Origin: SZUA-100 sp965248135
Lineage (GTDB): Bacteria; Pseudomonadota; Alphaproteobacteria; Rhizobiales; Rhizobiaceae
Reading direction: 5' to 3'
DNA length: 64,000 bases
Assembly (NCBI GenBank): GCA_965248135.1
Contig: CBDFIN010000009.1
Span: 251,611-315,610 of the forward strand
Positions 53,576-62,332 of this stretch are shown piece by piece. Made by a program: the position numbers and the translations under genes. The notes beneath the pieces are model-generated. The model was not told where the DNA came from. It did not search any database and worked only from the letters and a program-made list of their open reading frames with translations. Numbering within the stretch: the first letter of the stretch is position 1; every line of letters begins with the position of its first letter.

Positions 53576-53644
53576 TGATATTGGAAACCGGCTGACCAGG
53601 ATTGAAACAATCGCTTACCCTATTGAAGTTGAAAATCAAGCCAC

Positions 53645-53658
53645 ATGACCTAAGTCAA
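53645..53658 (-). promoter_or_regulatory. Candidate Nnr/Dnr-type box (TTGAC-N4-GTCAT)
   Basis: On the minus strand TTGACTTAGGTCAT, with symmetric TGAC/GTCA halves and 4-bp spacing as in Nnr boxes (TTAAC-N4-GTCAA type), 70-83 bp upstream of nnrS. A regulator of the FNR/NNR subgroup, perhaps the one encoded at 35421-36137, could act here. Confidence 0.5.
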
Positions 53659-53748
53659 GAGCAGTAAAACGAAGCGGCAATGCCATAGGGCCGGTTTTCT
53701 GATGGTTTTCAAAAGAGGCGGTTGCGGTTTGAGCAACGGGATCAGGAA

Positions 53749-54129
53749 ATGACGCTTACCCACCGCCTTATCCGCGGCATATGGATTATCGCCGGCATTG
53801 GTTCGTTGGCGTTGGGGATTATCGGCATTGCCCTGCCGCTGTTACCGACGACACCGTTTTTGCTGCTGGCGGCCTTTTGTTTTACCCGTGGCTCCGACCG
53901 GTTGAGCAATTGGCTGATCAATCACCACCGTTTTGGACCACCGATTGCCGACTGGCAGCGCTATGGCGCAATCTCGGCGCCGGCCAAGAAATGGGCGCTG
54001 GTGGTGATTGTTGCCACGCCGCCGGTCACCTACCTGGCCGGCGCGCCGTTGTGGGCAATCGGTTTTCAGCTGCTGTTGTTGATCGGCGTGTGCATCTTTA
54101 TCATGACCAGACCGTTGCCACCGGGCTGA
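53749..54129 (+). CDS. YbaN-family (DUF454) membrane protein
   Basis: The 126-residue product has three or four helices and the DUF454 pattern GIIGIALPLLPTTPFLLLAAFCFTRGSDRLSNWL. Function is unknown. ATG 53749 follows CAGGAA; an in-frame TTG at 53722 is an alternative. It is divergent from nnrS, sharing the upstream region with the Nnr-like box, a linkage that may mean common control. Confidence 0.83.
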   Translation: MTLTHRLIRGIWIIAGIGSLALGIIGIALPLLPTTPFLLLAAFCFTRGSDRLSNWLINHHRFGPPIADWQRYGAISAPAKKWALVVIVATPPVTYLAGAPLWAIGFQLLLLIGVCIFIMTRPLPPG

Positions 54130-54348
54130 ATGGGCTTGACCCTAAATGTCGGTGACAAAGGCTTGCGTAATTCACCGGACGCATGATCAATAATATACGT
54201 TCAGCTACCCTGATCCGAGGTAGCCCGCCATTGGTCGCATTAACTTTGGTCGGGCTATAAAATACTGGCGCGATACAATATCCATCATCTGATTGTCCAG
54301 ATAGGATGCTCGCCAATGTTGGCGTCGATAACACAAACAGGAAACAGG

Positions 54349-55137
54349 ATGAGCCAAACGTCGATGCTTTACCTAAACCAGATCGGCAAGCGCTATCAAA
54401 ACGGTACCGAGGCCCTGCGCGGCATGAACATGGAGGTCGAGCAGGGCGCGTTTGTCAGCCTGCTAGGCCCTTCCGGCTGTGGCAAATCTACATTATTGAA
54501 AATTATCGCCGGGCTGGCCAACCAAACCAGCGGGCAGATTGTCTGGCCCGGGCTGGATGGCGAAGGACCAGGCCGGCCCGAGGGCGAAATATCATTTGTC
54601 TTTCAGGAACCGACATTGATGCAATGGGCAAGTGTGTTCGATAATGTCTGGCTGCCGTTGCGGCTGAAGGGACAGTCGCGAAGTGCCGCGCGCCAACCGG
54701 TGGACGAAGCGCTCGCCATGGTGGGCCTTAGTGAATTTGCCAATTCCTACCCGCGCGAACTTTCCAGCGGCATGAAGATGCGGGTATCTATCGCCCGGGC
54801 GCTGGTGACCAGGCCAAAACTGATGTTGATGGATGAACCCTTTGCCGCGCTTGATGAAATTACTCGCTTCAAGCTCAACAATGATCTGCTTGAACTTTGG
54901 AAGAAATTTGGCTGGACCGTGTTGTTCGTCACCCATTCGGTGTTTGAAAGCGCTTATCTGGCTAACCGGATTGTGGTGATGGCTGCACGCCCGGGCCATG
55001 TGGTTGAAGACATCGGCTTTGATGCCGCTTATCCGCGCGACCAAGATTTTCGCAAATCAGCGCAATATACCGCCATGTGCGGCAGGGCGCTGGACGCCCT
55101 TCACCTGGCAAAGGCGGCGGATGATCAACGCGGATGA
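54349..55137 (+). CDS. Orphan ABC ATPase, nitrate/sulfonate/taurine importer type
   Basis: A 262-residue ATPase with Walker A GPSGCGKST, signature LSSGMKMRVSIARAL, Walker B LMLMDEPFAALD and VTHSVFESAYLANRIVVM. The SSGMKMRV variant and overall size match SsuB/TauB/NrtD-type import ATPases. ATG 54349 follows AGGAAACAGG. No permease or binding-protein gene lies on either side, so it may serve a transporter encoded elsewhere or be a remnant. Confidence 0.85.
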   Translation: MSQTSMLYLNQIGKRYQNGTEALRGMNMEVEQGAFVSLLGPSGCGKSTLLKIIAGLANQTSGQIVWPGLDGEGPGRPEGEISFVFQEPTLMQWASVFDNVWLPLRLKGQSRSAARQPVDEALAMVGLSEFANSYPRELSSGMKMRVSIARALVTRPKLMLMDEPFAALDEITRFKLNNDLLELWKKFGWTVLFVTHSVFESAYLANRIVVMAARPGHVVEDIGFDAAYPRDQDFRKSAQYTAMCGRALDALHLAKAADDQRG

Positions 55138-55618
55138 CCCATAGCGGTTGGAAAGCCCGACCGGGGAAGCTGACCTTCCATCATGGCAAGGCCAATCCGG
55201 CAGGTGGTATCCAGTTTTAGGACCAACCTATGGGCGAAGTGCGAAATGATATTTTCAACGTGGCGTTGTCCACGTATTTGGCGTTAGGTGGCTTTGGCGA
55301 GCGATGGAACGGCAAGACAATCAGTGGTGGAGTGCCTGGTGGTCTTGCGAGTTTTGATCTGCGACAATTGCCAACCAAAAATATCGGCTTGATCTATCGC
55401 GACCAGATCGCCGCCCAAATCCAGCAATTGGGTCGAATCGACGACCGGTGCGGATCTTTCGTCGATGGTAGATTGAGGCTTTTGGACCAATTTGGACCTG
55501 ACCAGTGAAAATCACCCGTATGCGTGGTGGTTTTTGCCGATGATCAAACACTGACCAGCAGTTGTTGGTGCCAAACGCTCCGGTTTTTGTTGAGGGAAAT
55601 CTTTCTACGCGTGCACAT
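55138..55618. other. Intergenic region with no recognised gene
   Basis: About 480 bp between the ABC ATPase and the cold-shock gene terminator. Short open frames on both strands have no ribosome-binding site or recognisable product. A decayed permease was looked for and not found. Confidence 0.45.
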
Positions 55619-55650
55619 AAAAAAAGGAACCGAGCAATGCTCGATTCCTT
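55619..55650 (-). terminator. Rho-independent terminator of the cold-shock gene
   Basis: Minus strand AGGAATCGAGCA-T-TGCTCGGTTCCT followed by TTTTTT; starts about 32 bp after the cspA stop. One G-T pair in an otherwise continuous 12-bp stem. Confidence 0.85.
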
Positions 55651-55681
55651 AATGATTGATTCAGGAGGATGATCAGCTGAA

Positions 55682-55885
55682 TTAAATCTCGCGCAGATTA
55701 ACGGCTTTGGGGCCGCGCGCTTCCGGTTGAACATCGAATTCAACTTTCTGTCCGTCAGACAGTGTAGTCATACCGGATTGTTCGACGGCGGAAATGTGAA
55801 CGAACACATCCTTTGCGCCATCTTCCGGAGCGATGAAGCCGAAGCCTTTGGTTTGGTTGAAGAATTTTACGGTACCGATAGTCAT
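55682..55885 (-). CDS. cspA: Cold-shock-domain protein (CspA family)
   Basis: The 67-residue RNA chaperone has RNP1-like GTVKFFNQTKGFGFIAPEDG and RNP2-like DVFVHISAVE motifs and full family length. It binds single-stranded nucleic acid and melts RNA structure. ATG 55885 starts the conserved MTIGTVKFF; longer in-frame starts would add 45 unrelated residues. The ~130-bp segment upstream may be a structured cold-shock 5' leader. A strong terminator follows. Confidence 0.93.
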   Translation of the reverse strand: MTIGTVKFFNQTKGFGFIAPEDGAKDVFVHISAVEQSGMTTLSDGQKVEFDVQPEARGPKAVNLREI

Positions 55886-56507
55886 AGTCTTGATAGTCTC
55901 ACTTTGGAATTTCCTCCGGTTCACAACGTTCCAGAGGTGTGACGGGGCAATTTGAACGTGGGAAAACCAGGAACTGAAAATCAATTTCGCTGAAATTCTG
56001 TTGTTTGTGCCGCTATTCACACGATTGAACTAAGGTTCGCAGCCGCGAAATGCAAGCTTTATTTTAAGAACAGTTCGCGAATTGAATACGACATGACCGG
56101 GTTTCACCCAGCGAAATTGCATGCATTCCTGTCTTGATATTCTTGACTAAATATCAATGATAATATGATGCAAATTGCATCTTTCAACGGATTGGAGTTT
56201 TGCGTCAGGTTTTTCGGCTGATTACCCGTTGCGATAGCATCAAAATGAAGGCAATGACGAGCATTTGTGCGGCGCTTTCATACCTCTTTGGGGCAGACTA
56301 TGGAAATGCCGGCGAATTTTTCGATTGAATAACGCCAAAGCCAGTTGCCAAATCTTGAGGACGATTAGGCAACACGTTATTCTGCGGTTGGTGAAAAACT
56401 ACGTCGATTGCCATCGCTTGACCTGATGGAGCGTTGTCCCGATTTGATTGAGGGAGGTCTGTCGATGATCAATCAACATACACGTCATGCGGGAAACGAG
56501 GTTGTAA
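55886..56507. other. Divergent intergenic region between cspA and the ArsC-like gene
   Basis: About 620 bp. Likely holds a long 5' leader for cspA and the promoter of the ArsC-like gene. A 20-codon ORF with a GGGAGG site (56464-56526) overlaps the ArsC-like start. Nothing else recognised. Confidence 0.4.
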
Positions 56508-57023
56508 ATGACTGGCCGGATTATTAACGTTCTCATCTTGTGCGCTGGTAATTCGGCTCGCTCAATACTGGCCGAAGGGATATTAAATCGGTTTGGTGGC
56601 GGTCGCTTTCGGGCCTGGTCGGCCGGCAGCCAGCCAAAAGGCGAGGTCCACCCTCACGCGCTACGCCATTTGAAGGCACTTGAATACGACACCGATTTCG
56701 CCCGCTCCAAGAGCTGGGACGAGTTCAGCGACGAACGGTCTCCAGTCATGGATATTGTCATTACCGTTTGTGACAATGCCGCAGGAGAGGCGTGTCCCGT
56801 GTGGCCTGGCCAGCCCTTGCGCGCCCATTGGGGTATTGCCGATCCGGCCGTGGTGACTGGTGCTGATGCTGACATTGCCGATGCATTCGCCAAGGCCTAT
56901 AGCAGGTTGAAAACCCGTATTCAGCGGTTTGTCACCCTGCCGGTGGAGGATATGGACCAAGAGACCTTGCAAAGGGCGCTCGATGAGATTGGCAAGACCA
57001 ATGAAAGCTCGCTCGCGCAATAG
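56508..57023 (+). CDS. ArsC-type/low-molecular-weight phosphatase-fold protein
   Basis: A 171-residue protein of the thioredoxin-linked arsenate reductase/LMW-PTP fold. The P-loop reads CAGNSARS (CX5R-S), where family arsenate reductases have CTGNSCRS; a further Cys (VCDNAAGEACPVWPG) fits the shuttle positions. It would reduce arsenate or hydrolyse a phosphate monoester in the cytoplasm. There is no arsR or acr3 gene next to it. ATG 56508 has GAGG upstream. Confidence 0.82.
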   Translation: MTGRIINVLILCAGNSARSILAEGILNRFGGGRFRAWSAGSQPKGEVHPHALRHLKALEYDTDFARSKSWDEFSDERSPVMDIVITVCDNAAGEACPVWPGQPLRAHWGIADPAVVTGADADIADAFAKAYSRLKTRIQRFVTLPVEDMDQETLQRALDEIGKTNESSLAQ

Positions 57024-57091
57024 AGCGCTGAATTGATGTGACAATGATCGAATACCGGGTAACATTGCGGTTTCACTTTATTGGGTGAGTT

Positions 57092-58468
57092 ATGTTGAGA
57101 TCGGCAATGTTTCTGGCGTTTTGTGTGTTGCTTCCGCTTTTGGTGGTGCCAGTCGATGCCCAGTACATTGTTGGCGATGCGTTTGGGGGGCAGGCGCCGA
57201 TTACCGATGATATCGATACCAAGGCTGGCGAAAGGATATTCCACCATCGCTGGCAATCGCGATCAAATGACAGTGAAAATGGTCCATTGGGGCCGCTTTA
57301 TAATGCTGATTCCTGCTCGGCCTGCCACCCAGGGTTTGGCCGAGGGCATCCGCCGCGGGAAGACGGTGAAGATCCATCCTTCGTATTGCAGCTTTCCATC
57401 CCACCTGCCACCGCAGCGCAGCGCCTGGCTTTGGCACTCGACAAGATCGATCATATCGCCAGCCTGCGCTACGGGAGCCAGTTGCAGGACAAGGCAATTG
57501 CCGGATATGTGGCCGAAGGAAGGGTGCGGGTTACTTATCGTGACAAACCGTCTATGCTCGATGATGGTGATGTGGTGATGCTGCGCCGCCCGATTTACGC
57601 AATCGAAAATGCCGGCAAGGGACCGCTTCCCGTCAATCTCCTGATATCGCCGCGAATTGCGCAGCCGTTATTTGCCTCAGGCGCAATTGCATCGGTCCCT
57701 GAAGCACAAATTCGCCTGTTTGCCGATCCCAATGATGAGGATGGTGACGGCATATCGGGCCGCATCAATCTGGTACGCGATATCAGCTCGGGTGAATTGA
57801 CACCGGGGCGGTTCGGCTGGAAGGCCGCCCATCCAAGTATAATGCAGCAGACCGCCGCGGCATTTGCCCACGATATCGGTATTTCATCGCCGCTGTTCCC
57901 GCAAACCGCGGAACCTTGTGTTGAGGGTCATAAAAAATGCCGCGCAACGACCAGCGGCGCGAGTAATAATATTGAAGGTCCTGAGATTTCCATCGACGAT
58001 CTTGAGGCGGTTGCTGGTTTCATCGGGCGGTTTGCCCATGATGCCGGAATCTCGTCGACTACCAAACTTGGTGATGCCAGAGCCGGTAAGGATCTGTTTA
58101 CCCAAATCGGCTGTCCGGCCTGTCACAAGCCTTCGTTTCAACTGAACGAGCGCGACAAAGCGGGCAAAACTCATCGGCGAAAACTGGAGCTCTATTCAGA
58201 TTTGCTGCTGCATGATATGGGTGCCGGCCTTGCTGATCATCGTGTGGTTGCACGTGCCAGCGGCTGGGAGTGGCGTACCCAACCCTTGCTGGGGCTCGAC
58301 AGGGTCAAAAGCCGCACGAGCATGAGCCTCTTGCACGACGGTCGCGCCCGCACCATCACCGAGGCGATATTGTGGCATGGCGGTGAAGCACGGGCAGCCC
58401 GGTCAAAATTCGCGGCACTTGATAATACGGAACGCCAGCGTTTGATCGCTTTTCTCAAGAGCCTTTAG
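57092..58468 (+). CDS. Diheme oxidoreductase (DUF1111/di-heme thiol oxidoreductase family)
   Basis: A 458-residue periplasmic protein with a signal peptide (FLAFCVLLPLLVVPVDAQ) and two c-type heme sites, CSACH near residue 75 and CPACH near residue 347. The calcium-like segment DPNDEDGDGISGR and the C-terminal SLLHDGRARTITEAILWHGGEA match the di-heme oxidoreductase family, which is linked to iron/copper or peroxide-related electron transfer. The 68-bp gap to the ArsC-like gene suggests a shared transcript. Confidence 0.85.
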   Translation: MLRSAMFLAFCVLLPLLVVPVDAQYIVGDAFGGQAPITDDIDTKAGERIFHHRWQSRSNDSENGPLGPLYNADSCSACHPGFGRGHPPREDGEDPSFVLQLSIPPATAAQRLALALDKIDHIASLRYGSQLQDKAIAGYVAEGRVRVTYRDKPSMLDDGDVVMLRRPIYAIENAGKGPLPVNLLISPRIAQPLFASGAIASVPEAQIRLFADPNDEDGDGISGRINLVRDISSGELTPGRFGWKAAHPSIMQQTAAAFAHDIGISSPLFPQTAEPCVEGHKKCRATTSGASNNIEGPEISIDDLEAVAGFIGRFAHDAGISSTTKLGDARAGKDLFTQIGCPACHKPSFQLNERDKAGKTHRRKLELYSDLLLHDMGAGLADHRVVARASGWEWRTQPLLGLDRVKSRTSMSLLHDGRARTITEAILWHGGEARAARSKFAALDNTERQRLIAFLKSL

Positions 58469-58567
58469 TCAAAGCTGATTTCAGCAACGCCTGTCTTGCA
58501 AAAAACGCTTGATTTCACTTCGGGTTGGCGACATGAATTATCATCTGAACCAATAGGGATTGGGTAA

Positions 58568-59635
58568 ATGGCGATCAAAACCACCTGCATCGGGTCCTAT
58601 CCGAAACCTGACTATGTGCCGATCATCGACTGGTTTCAGAACAAAGACGGAATGTCAGCCGGCGGTGGCGAAGTCACAAGGCTTGCCAACAAGACATGGC
58701 AAAACCAGAACGACGCACAAGAGGCTCTCTTTGCCAAGGCGACAAAGGCCGCAATTGACGATCAGACTGGTGCCGGGATAGACGTTCCGACCGATGGCGA
58801 ACAGCGGCGCGAAAACTATATCCACTATCATTGCCGTCATCTCGACGGCATCGATTTCGAAAATCTGACCAGTACGTTGGCGCGCGGCGGCGCCTATCAG
58901 GCGGAACTGCCGACGGTCTGTAGCAAGATTGTGCCAAAGGGTAAGCACTTTCTCGATCACGACTATCTGACCGCCAGCGGATTTTCGGAAAAACCGGTTA
59001 AAATCACTATTCCTGGCCCGACAACGATTATGGATACAACGGCAAATGCCTTCTATGAGGATGAAAAGCAACTTGCCCGCGACCTTGCCGATGCGCTGAA
59101 TTTCGAAATCCGGGCGCTTGCCGATGCGGGTTGCCGCTATATCCAGGTGGACGAACCGGTTTTTGCCCGCAACGTGGCGCGGGCGCTGGATTACGGTGTT
59201 GAATGTCTCGACCGGTGTTTCCACGGCGTACCAACAATGGTCAACCGGGTGATGCATATGTGCTGCGGTTACCCGGGAAAACTTGATGATCAGGATTATC
59301 AAAAAGCCGATCCGCAAAGCTACTTTCAACTTGCCAATGCGGTAGACCTGTCGAGCATCGATCAGGTGTCACTGGAAGACGCCCATCGCTACAACGATTT
59401 GTCTTTGCTCGAGGAATTTACGGGAACGACGGTAATTTTCGGTGCTGTGGCAATAGCTGACAGCCGGCTGGAAAGCGTCGACGAAATAGAAGCGCGTCTG
59501 AAGGCGGCATTGGGTCATATCGACAAAACCCGATTGATGGCGGCGCCGGATTGCGGCCTGGCGATGTTGGGACGCGAGCTGGCGATAAGGAAATTGACCA
59601 ATTTGTGTCTGGCGGCCAAACGGCTGGGTGATTAA
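58568..59635 (+). CDS. Single-domain cobalamin-independent methionine synthase-like protein
   Basis: A 355-residue protein matching the C-terminal catalytic half of MetE-type enzymes (UROD/MetE-like barrel): TCIGSYPKP at the N-terminus, DGEQRRENYIHY, VDEPVFARN, and the Zn-site region MVNRVMHMCCGYPG and a late APDCGLAMLGRE with another Cys. MetE normally has two barrels; single-barrel forms occur in Archaea and in a group of bacterial methyltransferases. The methyl donor may be a non-folate compound. The polyamine-type ABC genes follow in the same direction. Confidence 0.86.
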   Translation: MAIKTTCIGSYPKPDYVPIIDWFQNKDGMSAGGGEVTRLANKTWQNQNDAQEALFAKATKAAIDDQTGAGIDVPTDGEQRRENYIHYHCRHLDGIDFENLTSTLARGGAYQAELPTVCSKIVPKGKHFLDHDYLTASGFSEKPVKITIPGPTTIMDTTANAFYEDEKQLARDLADALNFEIRALADAGCRYIQVDEPVFARNVARALDYGVECLDRCFHGVPTMVNRVMHMCCGYPGKLDDQDYQKADPQSYFQLANAVDLSSIDQVSLEDAHRYNDLSLLEEFTGTTVIFGAVAIADSRLESVDEIEARLKAALGHIDKTRLMAAPDCGLAMLGRELAIRKLTNLCLAAKRLGD

Positions 59636-59933
59636 GGGCGACGACTGGTGTTTAACATGGCCACACTTCTGGCAGCGTTATAATCTGGCTCCAGACTTAG
59701 GTTAAATCTGGACTCAAACAACACCGGGCGCTGCGTGCATTATTTGAAAACACCGAGATGGAGAATTGCAAAAGATTCCATATAGTGAAAGGATACAGTC
59801 AAGGGTGCTAACACAAGCCCGCCACTGAGAGATGGCAATTTGATAAGGGCCAACCAGATAATAATGGTTTTACCGGGACGTCATCGCGAAAGAATTTAAA
59901 ACTGAACAAACCATCAAAAAGGGAGAAATATCG
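59636..59933. other. 298-bp intergenic region before the polyamine-type operon
   Basis: Should contain the promoter of the binding-protein gene. A weak hairpin CCAGA...TCTGG lies at about 59689-59711. No gene recognised. Confidence 0.4.
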
Positions 59934-61088
59934 ATGGAAATCAAAACAAATCCAACATTGAAAGCTGCCAAAGATTTTAGTCGTCGCAGCGTGCTGAAGG
60001 GCGGCGCCGCCGCTGGTGCAATTGCGCTTGCCGGTCCTGCTCTGGTGCAGGATGCGTTTTCATCCGGCGAGATCAACATTTTGATGTGGTCTGACTATCT
60101 GCCGCCGGACTTTATCGCGGCCTTCACCGCTGAAACCGGCATTAAGGTCAACTATACCGGCATTGGCTCCAACGAGGAAATCATCAACAAGATGAAGGCC
60201 AACAAGGGACAGGGCTTTGATATTGTTTCACCTACCAACAACCGTAACCTGCAGTGGGGTCCGCTGGAACTTTTGAAGCCCTTCGACATGAGCAAGGTAC
60301 CGATCGACAAGGTCAATCCGGCCATGGCGAAAATCGGCCCTGATGGCTGGGCGTTTAACGGCAAGGGTTCGCATTGGTTGCCGCATATCTGGGGTACCGA
60401 AGGCATTGGCTGGCGTACCGATCTTTGGGCTCCTGAAGGTGGTGCACCCTCTTACGGTGATGTCTGGTCCGACGACAATGCCGGTAAAACCATGGGTCGC
60501 CCGCACTCGATGATGCTTGGTGCTGGTCTCTACATGGAAACCATTGGTGAACTTGAAAAGGGTGACATCTGGAAGGCCTATGAATCGGAAGAAAACTTCC
60601 GCGCTGTATGGGGCAAGGTGACCGAGTGGTGCATTGCTCGCAAGAAGAACATCAAGCTTCTTTGGAATGATGCCGACACCCAGAAGAACGGCCTGCTCAA
60701 AGAGGGTGTGATCGTTGGTCAGACCTGGGATGGCCCGCCACTGGCTCTGAAAAACGCCGGTGAACCGGTGATGTATCAGGCACCTAAGGAAGGTTCGATG
60801 GCCTGGGTCGACGGCATGGCAATGCCGATCGGTGCTAAGAACATGGATCAGATCTATGCCTTCATCGAGTTTGCCTACCGGGCGGAACCGGCCGGCAAAG
60901 CGATCGATTCCCACGGCTATAATTCGCCGGTTCTGGGTGCCGACAAGCACACTGGCGATGCCTATAAAAAGAATTTTGCAGAAGCTTATCCGGGCGACTC
61001 ACTGGCCAATCTCAACCCATGGCCGGCTGAAGCTCCGTGGTATGCTGATGTTCGCACCGAGCATGTGAACAAGTTCAAGAGCGCTTGA
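59934..61088 (+). CDS. Polyamine-type ABC transporter substrate-binding protein (PotD family)
   Basis: The 384-residue periplasmic protein has a twin-arginine-type leader (FSRRSVLKGGAAAGAIALAGPALV) and PotD-like features: MWSDYLPPDFIAAFTAETGIKVNYTGIGSNEEIINKM and LLWNDADTQKNGLLKEGVIVGQTWDG. Ligands of this family include spermidine, putrescine and other cationic or small compounds. ATG 59934 follows GGGAGAAA. It leads an operon with ATPase and two permeases. Confidence 0.9.
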   Translation: MEIKTNPTLKAAKDFSRRSVLKGGAAAGAIALAGPALVQDAFSSGEINILMWSDYLPPDFIAAFTAETGIKVNYTGIGSNEEIINKMKANKGQGFDIVSPTNNRNLQWGPLELLKPFDMSKVPIDKVNPAMAKIGPDGWAFNGKGSHWLPHIWGTEGIGWRTDLWAPEGGAPSYGDVWSDDNAGKTMGRPHSMMLGAGLYMETIGELEKGDIWKAYESEENFRAVWGKVTEWCIARKKNIKLLWNDADTQKNGLLKEGVIVGQTWDGPPLALKNAGEPVMYQAPKEGSMAWVDGMAMPIGAKNMDQIYAFIEFAYRAEPAGKAIDSHGYNSPVLGADKHTGDAYKKNFAEAYPGDSLANLNPWPAEAPWYADVRTEHVNKFKSA

Positions 61089-61217
61089 CGCGTTGGGCGT
61101 TTCAAGTTGAAATCAAGTTCTCCGGGCGTTTTGGCGCCTGGGGAAACAGATATTCCAAAGGTGTAAAACGGTCGCAAGAACCGGGCATCTGAAAACTGTT
61201 TTAATGGGGAGATATTC

Positions 61218-62327
61218 ATGAGCTCAGGCGTCGGCGTAGACCTGGAGGAGCTGTGGATCAGATTTGGCGATTTTGTCGCCGTTCGAGAAGCAAATGTGAA
61301 CATCAAGGGCGGTGAGTTTTTCTCATTTCTGGGTCCGTCGGGGTGTGGCAAGACGACGATATTGCGTGCTGTTTCCGGCTTTTTGGAGCCCAGCGGCGGC
61401 AAGGTTCTAATCGGTGGCCAGGACATGGTTGGCAAGGGGCCGAACGAGCGGCCCACCGCGCTGATATTTCAGAACCTGGCGCTGTTTCCGTTGATGAAAA
61501 TATGGGAAAACATCACCTTTTCGATGGAGGTACGTGGCGCCAGTGTTGCTGAGCGGCGCAAGCGGGCGGACGAGTTGCTCGATATGATTGCTTTGCCTGA
61601 TCAGGGTGAGAAACTGCCGTCGGAGCTTTCCGGCGGGCAAAAACAACGGGTGGCGATCGCCCGGGCACTTTGTGCAGAACCCGATGTGCTGTTACTTGAT
61701 GAACCGCTTTCAGCGCTTGATTTGAAACTACGCCAACATATGCGCACCGAATTGCGGGAAATCCAAAAACGGGTGGGTATTACCTTTATCTACATCACCC
61801 ATGACCAGGGCGAAGCCTTGACCATGTCCGACAGCGTGGCAGTGATGAAAGCAGGAATCATTGATCAAATTGCCGACGGAAAGTCGATTTATGACGACCC
61901 GTCGACGGCGTTTGTCGCCTCTTTCGTGGGCGAGAACAATGTCTTCCGCGGCAAGGTGAAATCTGTTGCAGACGGCTATGCGCTCATCGACACCAACCGG
62001 ACCGGCAAGTTGCGTGCGAGAATATCCACAGGCGCCGGAAGGCTGGATGCCGGCGACGACGCGATGATGTTTGTGCGGCCCGAGGCGCTTCATATTTCCA
62101 AGAAAAAAGACAAAACCGATACGCGCATCAAAGCGGATGTGCGCCACTCGGAATTTGAGGGCCAAAGTTATAATGTTTTCCTGGAGGGCTCTGAGGGCAA
62201 GGAAATGAAAATGTCTCTCGTCAATCGCGGCGAGGCGCAGCTGTTTGATGCAGGCGTTGCCTTGACGTTGCAATATGATGCCGAGCAGGCGGTGGCTGTG
62301 CCGGCCGGCGAACTGGCCAGCGAGTAA
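61218..62327 (+). CDS. Polyamine-type ABC transporter ATPase (PotA family)
   Basis: A 369-residue ATPase: Walker A GPSGCGKTT, signature LSGGQKQRVAIARAL, Walker B VLLLDEPLSALDLKLR, H-loop ITHDQGEA, then a C-terminal TOBE-type regulatory domain (GENNVFRGKVKSV...). It drives import through the two permeases encoded next. The gap to the permease gene is 5 bp. Confidence 0.93.
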   Translation: MSSGVGVDLEELWIRFGDFVAVREANVNIKGGEFFSFLGPSGCGKTTILRAVSGFLEPSGGKVLIGGQDMVGKGPNERPTALIFQNLALFPLMKIWENITFSMEVRGASVAERRKRADELLDMIALPDQGEKLPSELSGGQKQRVAIARALCAEPDVLLLDEPLSALDLKLRQHMRTELREIQKRVGITFIYITHDQGEALTMSDSVAVMKAGIIDQIADGKSIYDDPSTAFVASFVGENNVFRGKVKSVADGYALIDTNRTGKLRARISTGAGRLDAGDDAMMFVRPEALHISKKKDKTDTRIKADVRHSEFEGQSYNVFLEGSEGKEMKMSLVNRGEAQLFDAGVALTLQYDAEQAVAVPAGELASE

Positions 62328-62332
62328 ATGTC

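Noticed and set aside
53620..53635. TTGAAAATCAA-type FNR box upstream of nnrS
   Set aside because: Half-site spacing is wrong for FNR family proteins; the site at 53645-53658 fits better.
55230..55508. Open frame of 92 codons after the ABC ATPase
   Set aside because: No ribosome-binding site, no recognisable family, and an equally long frame lies on the other strand.
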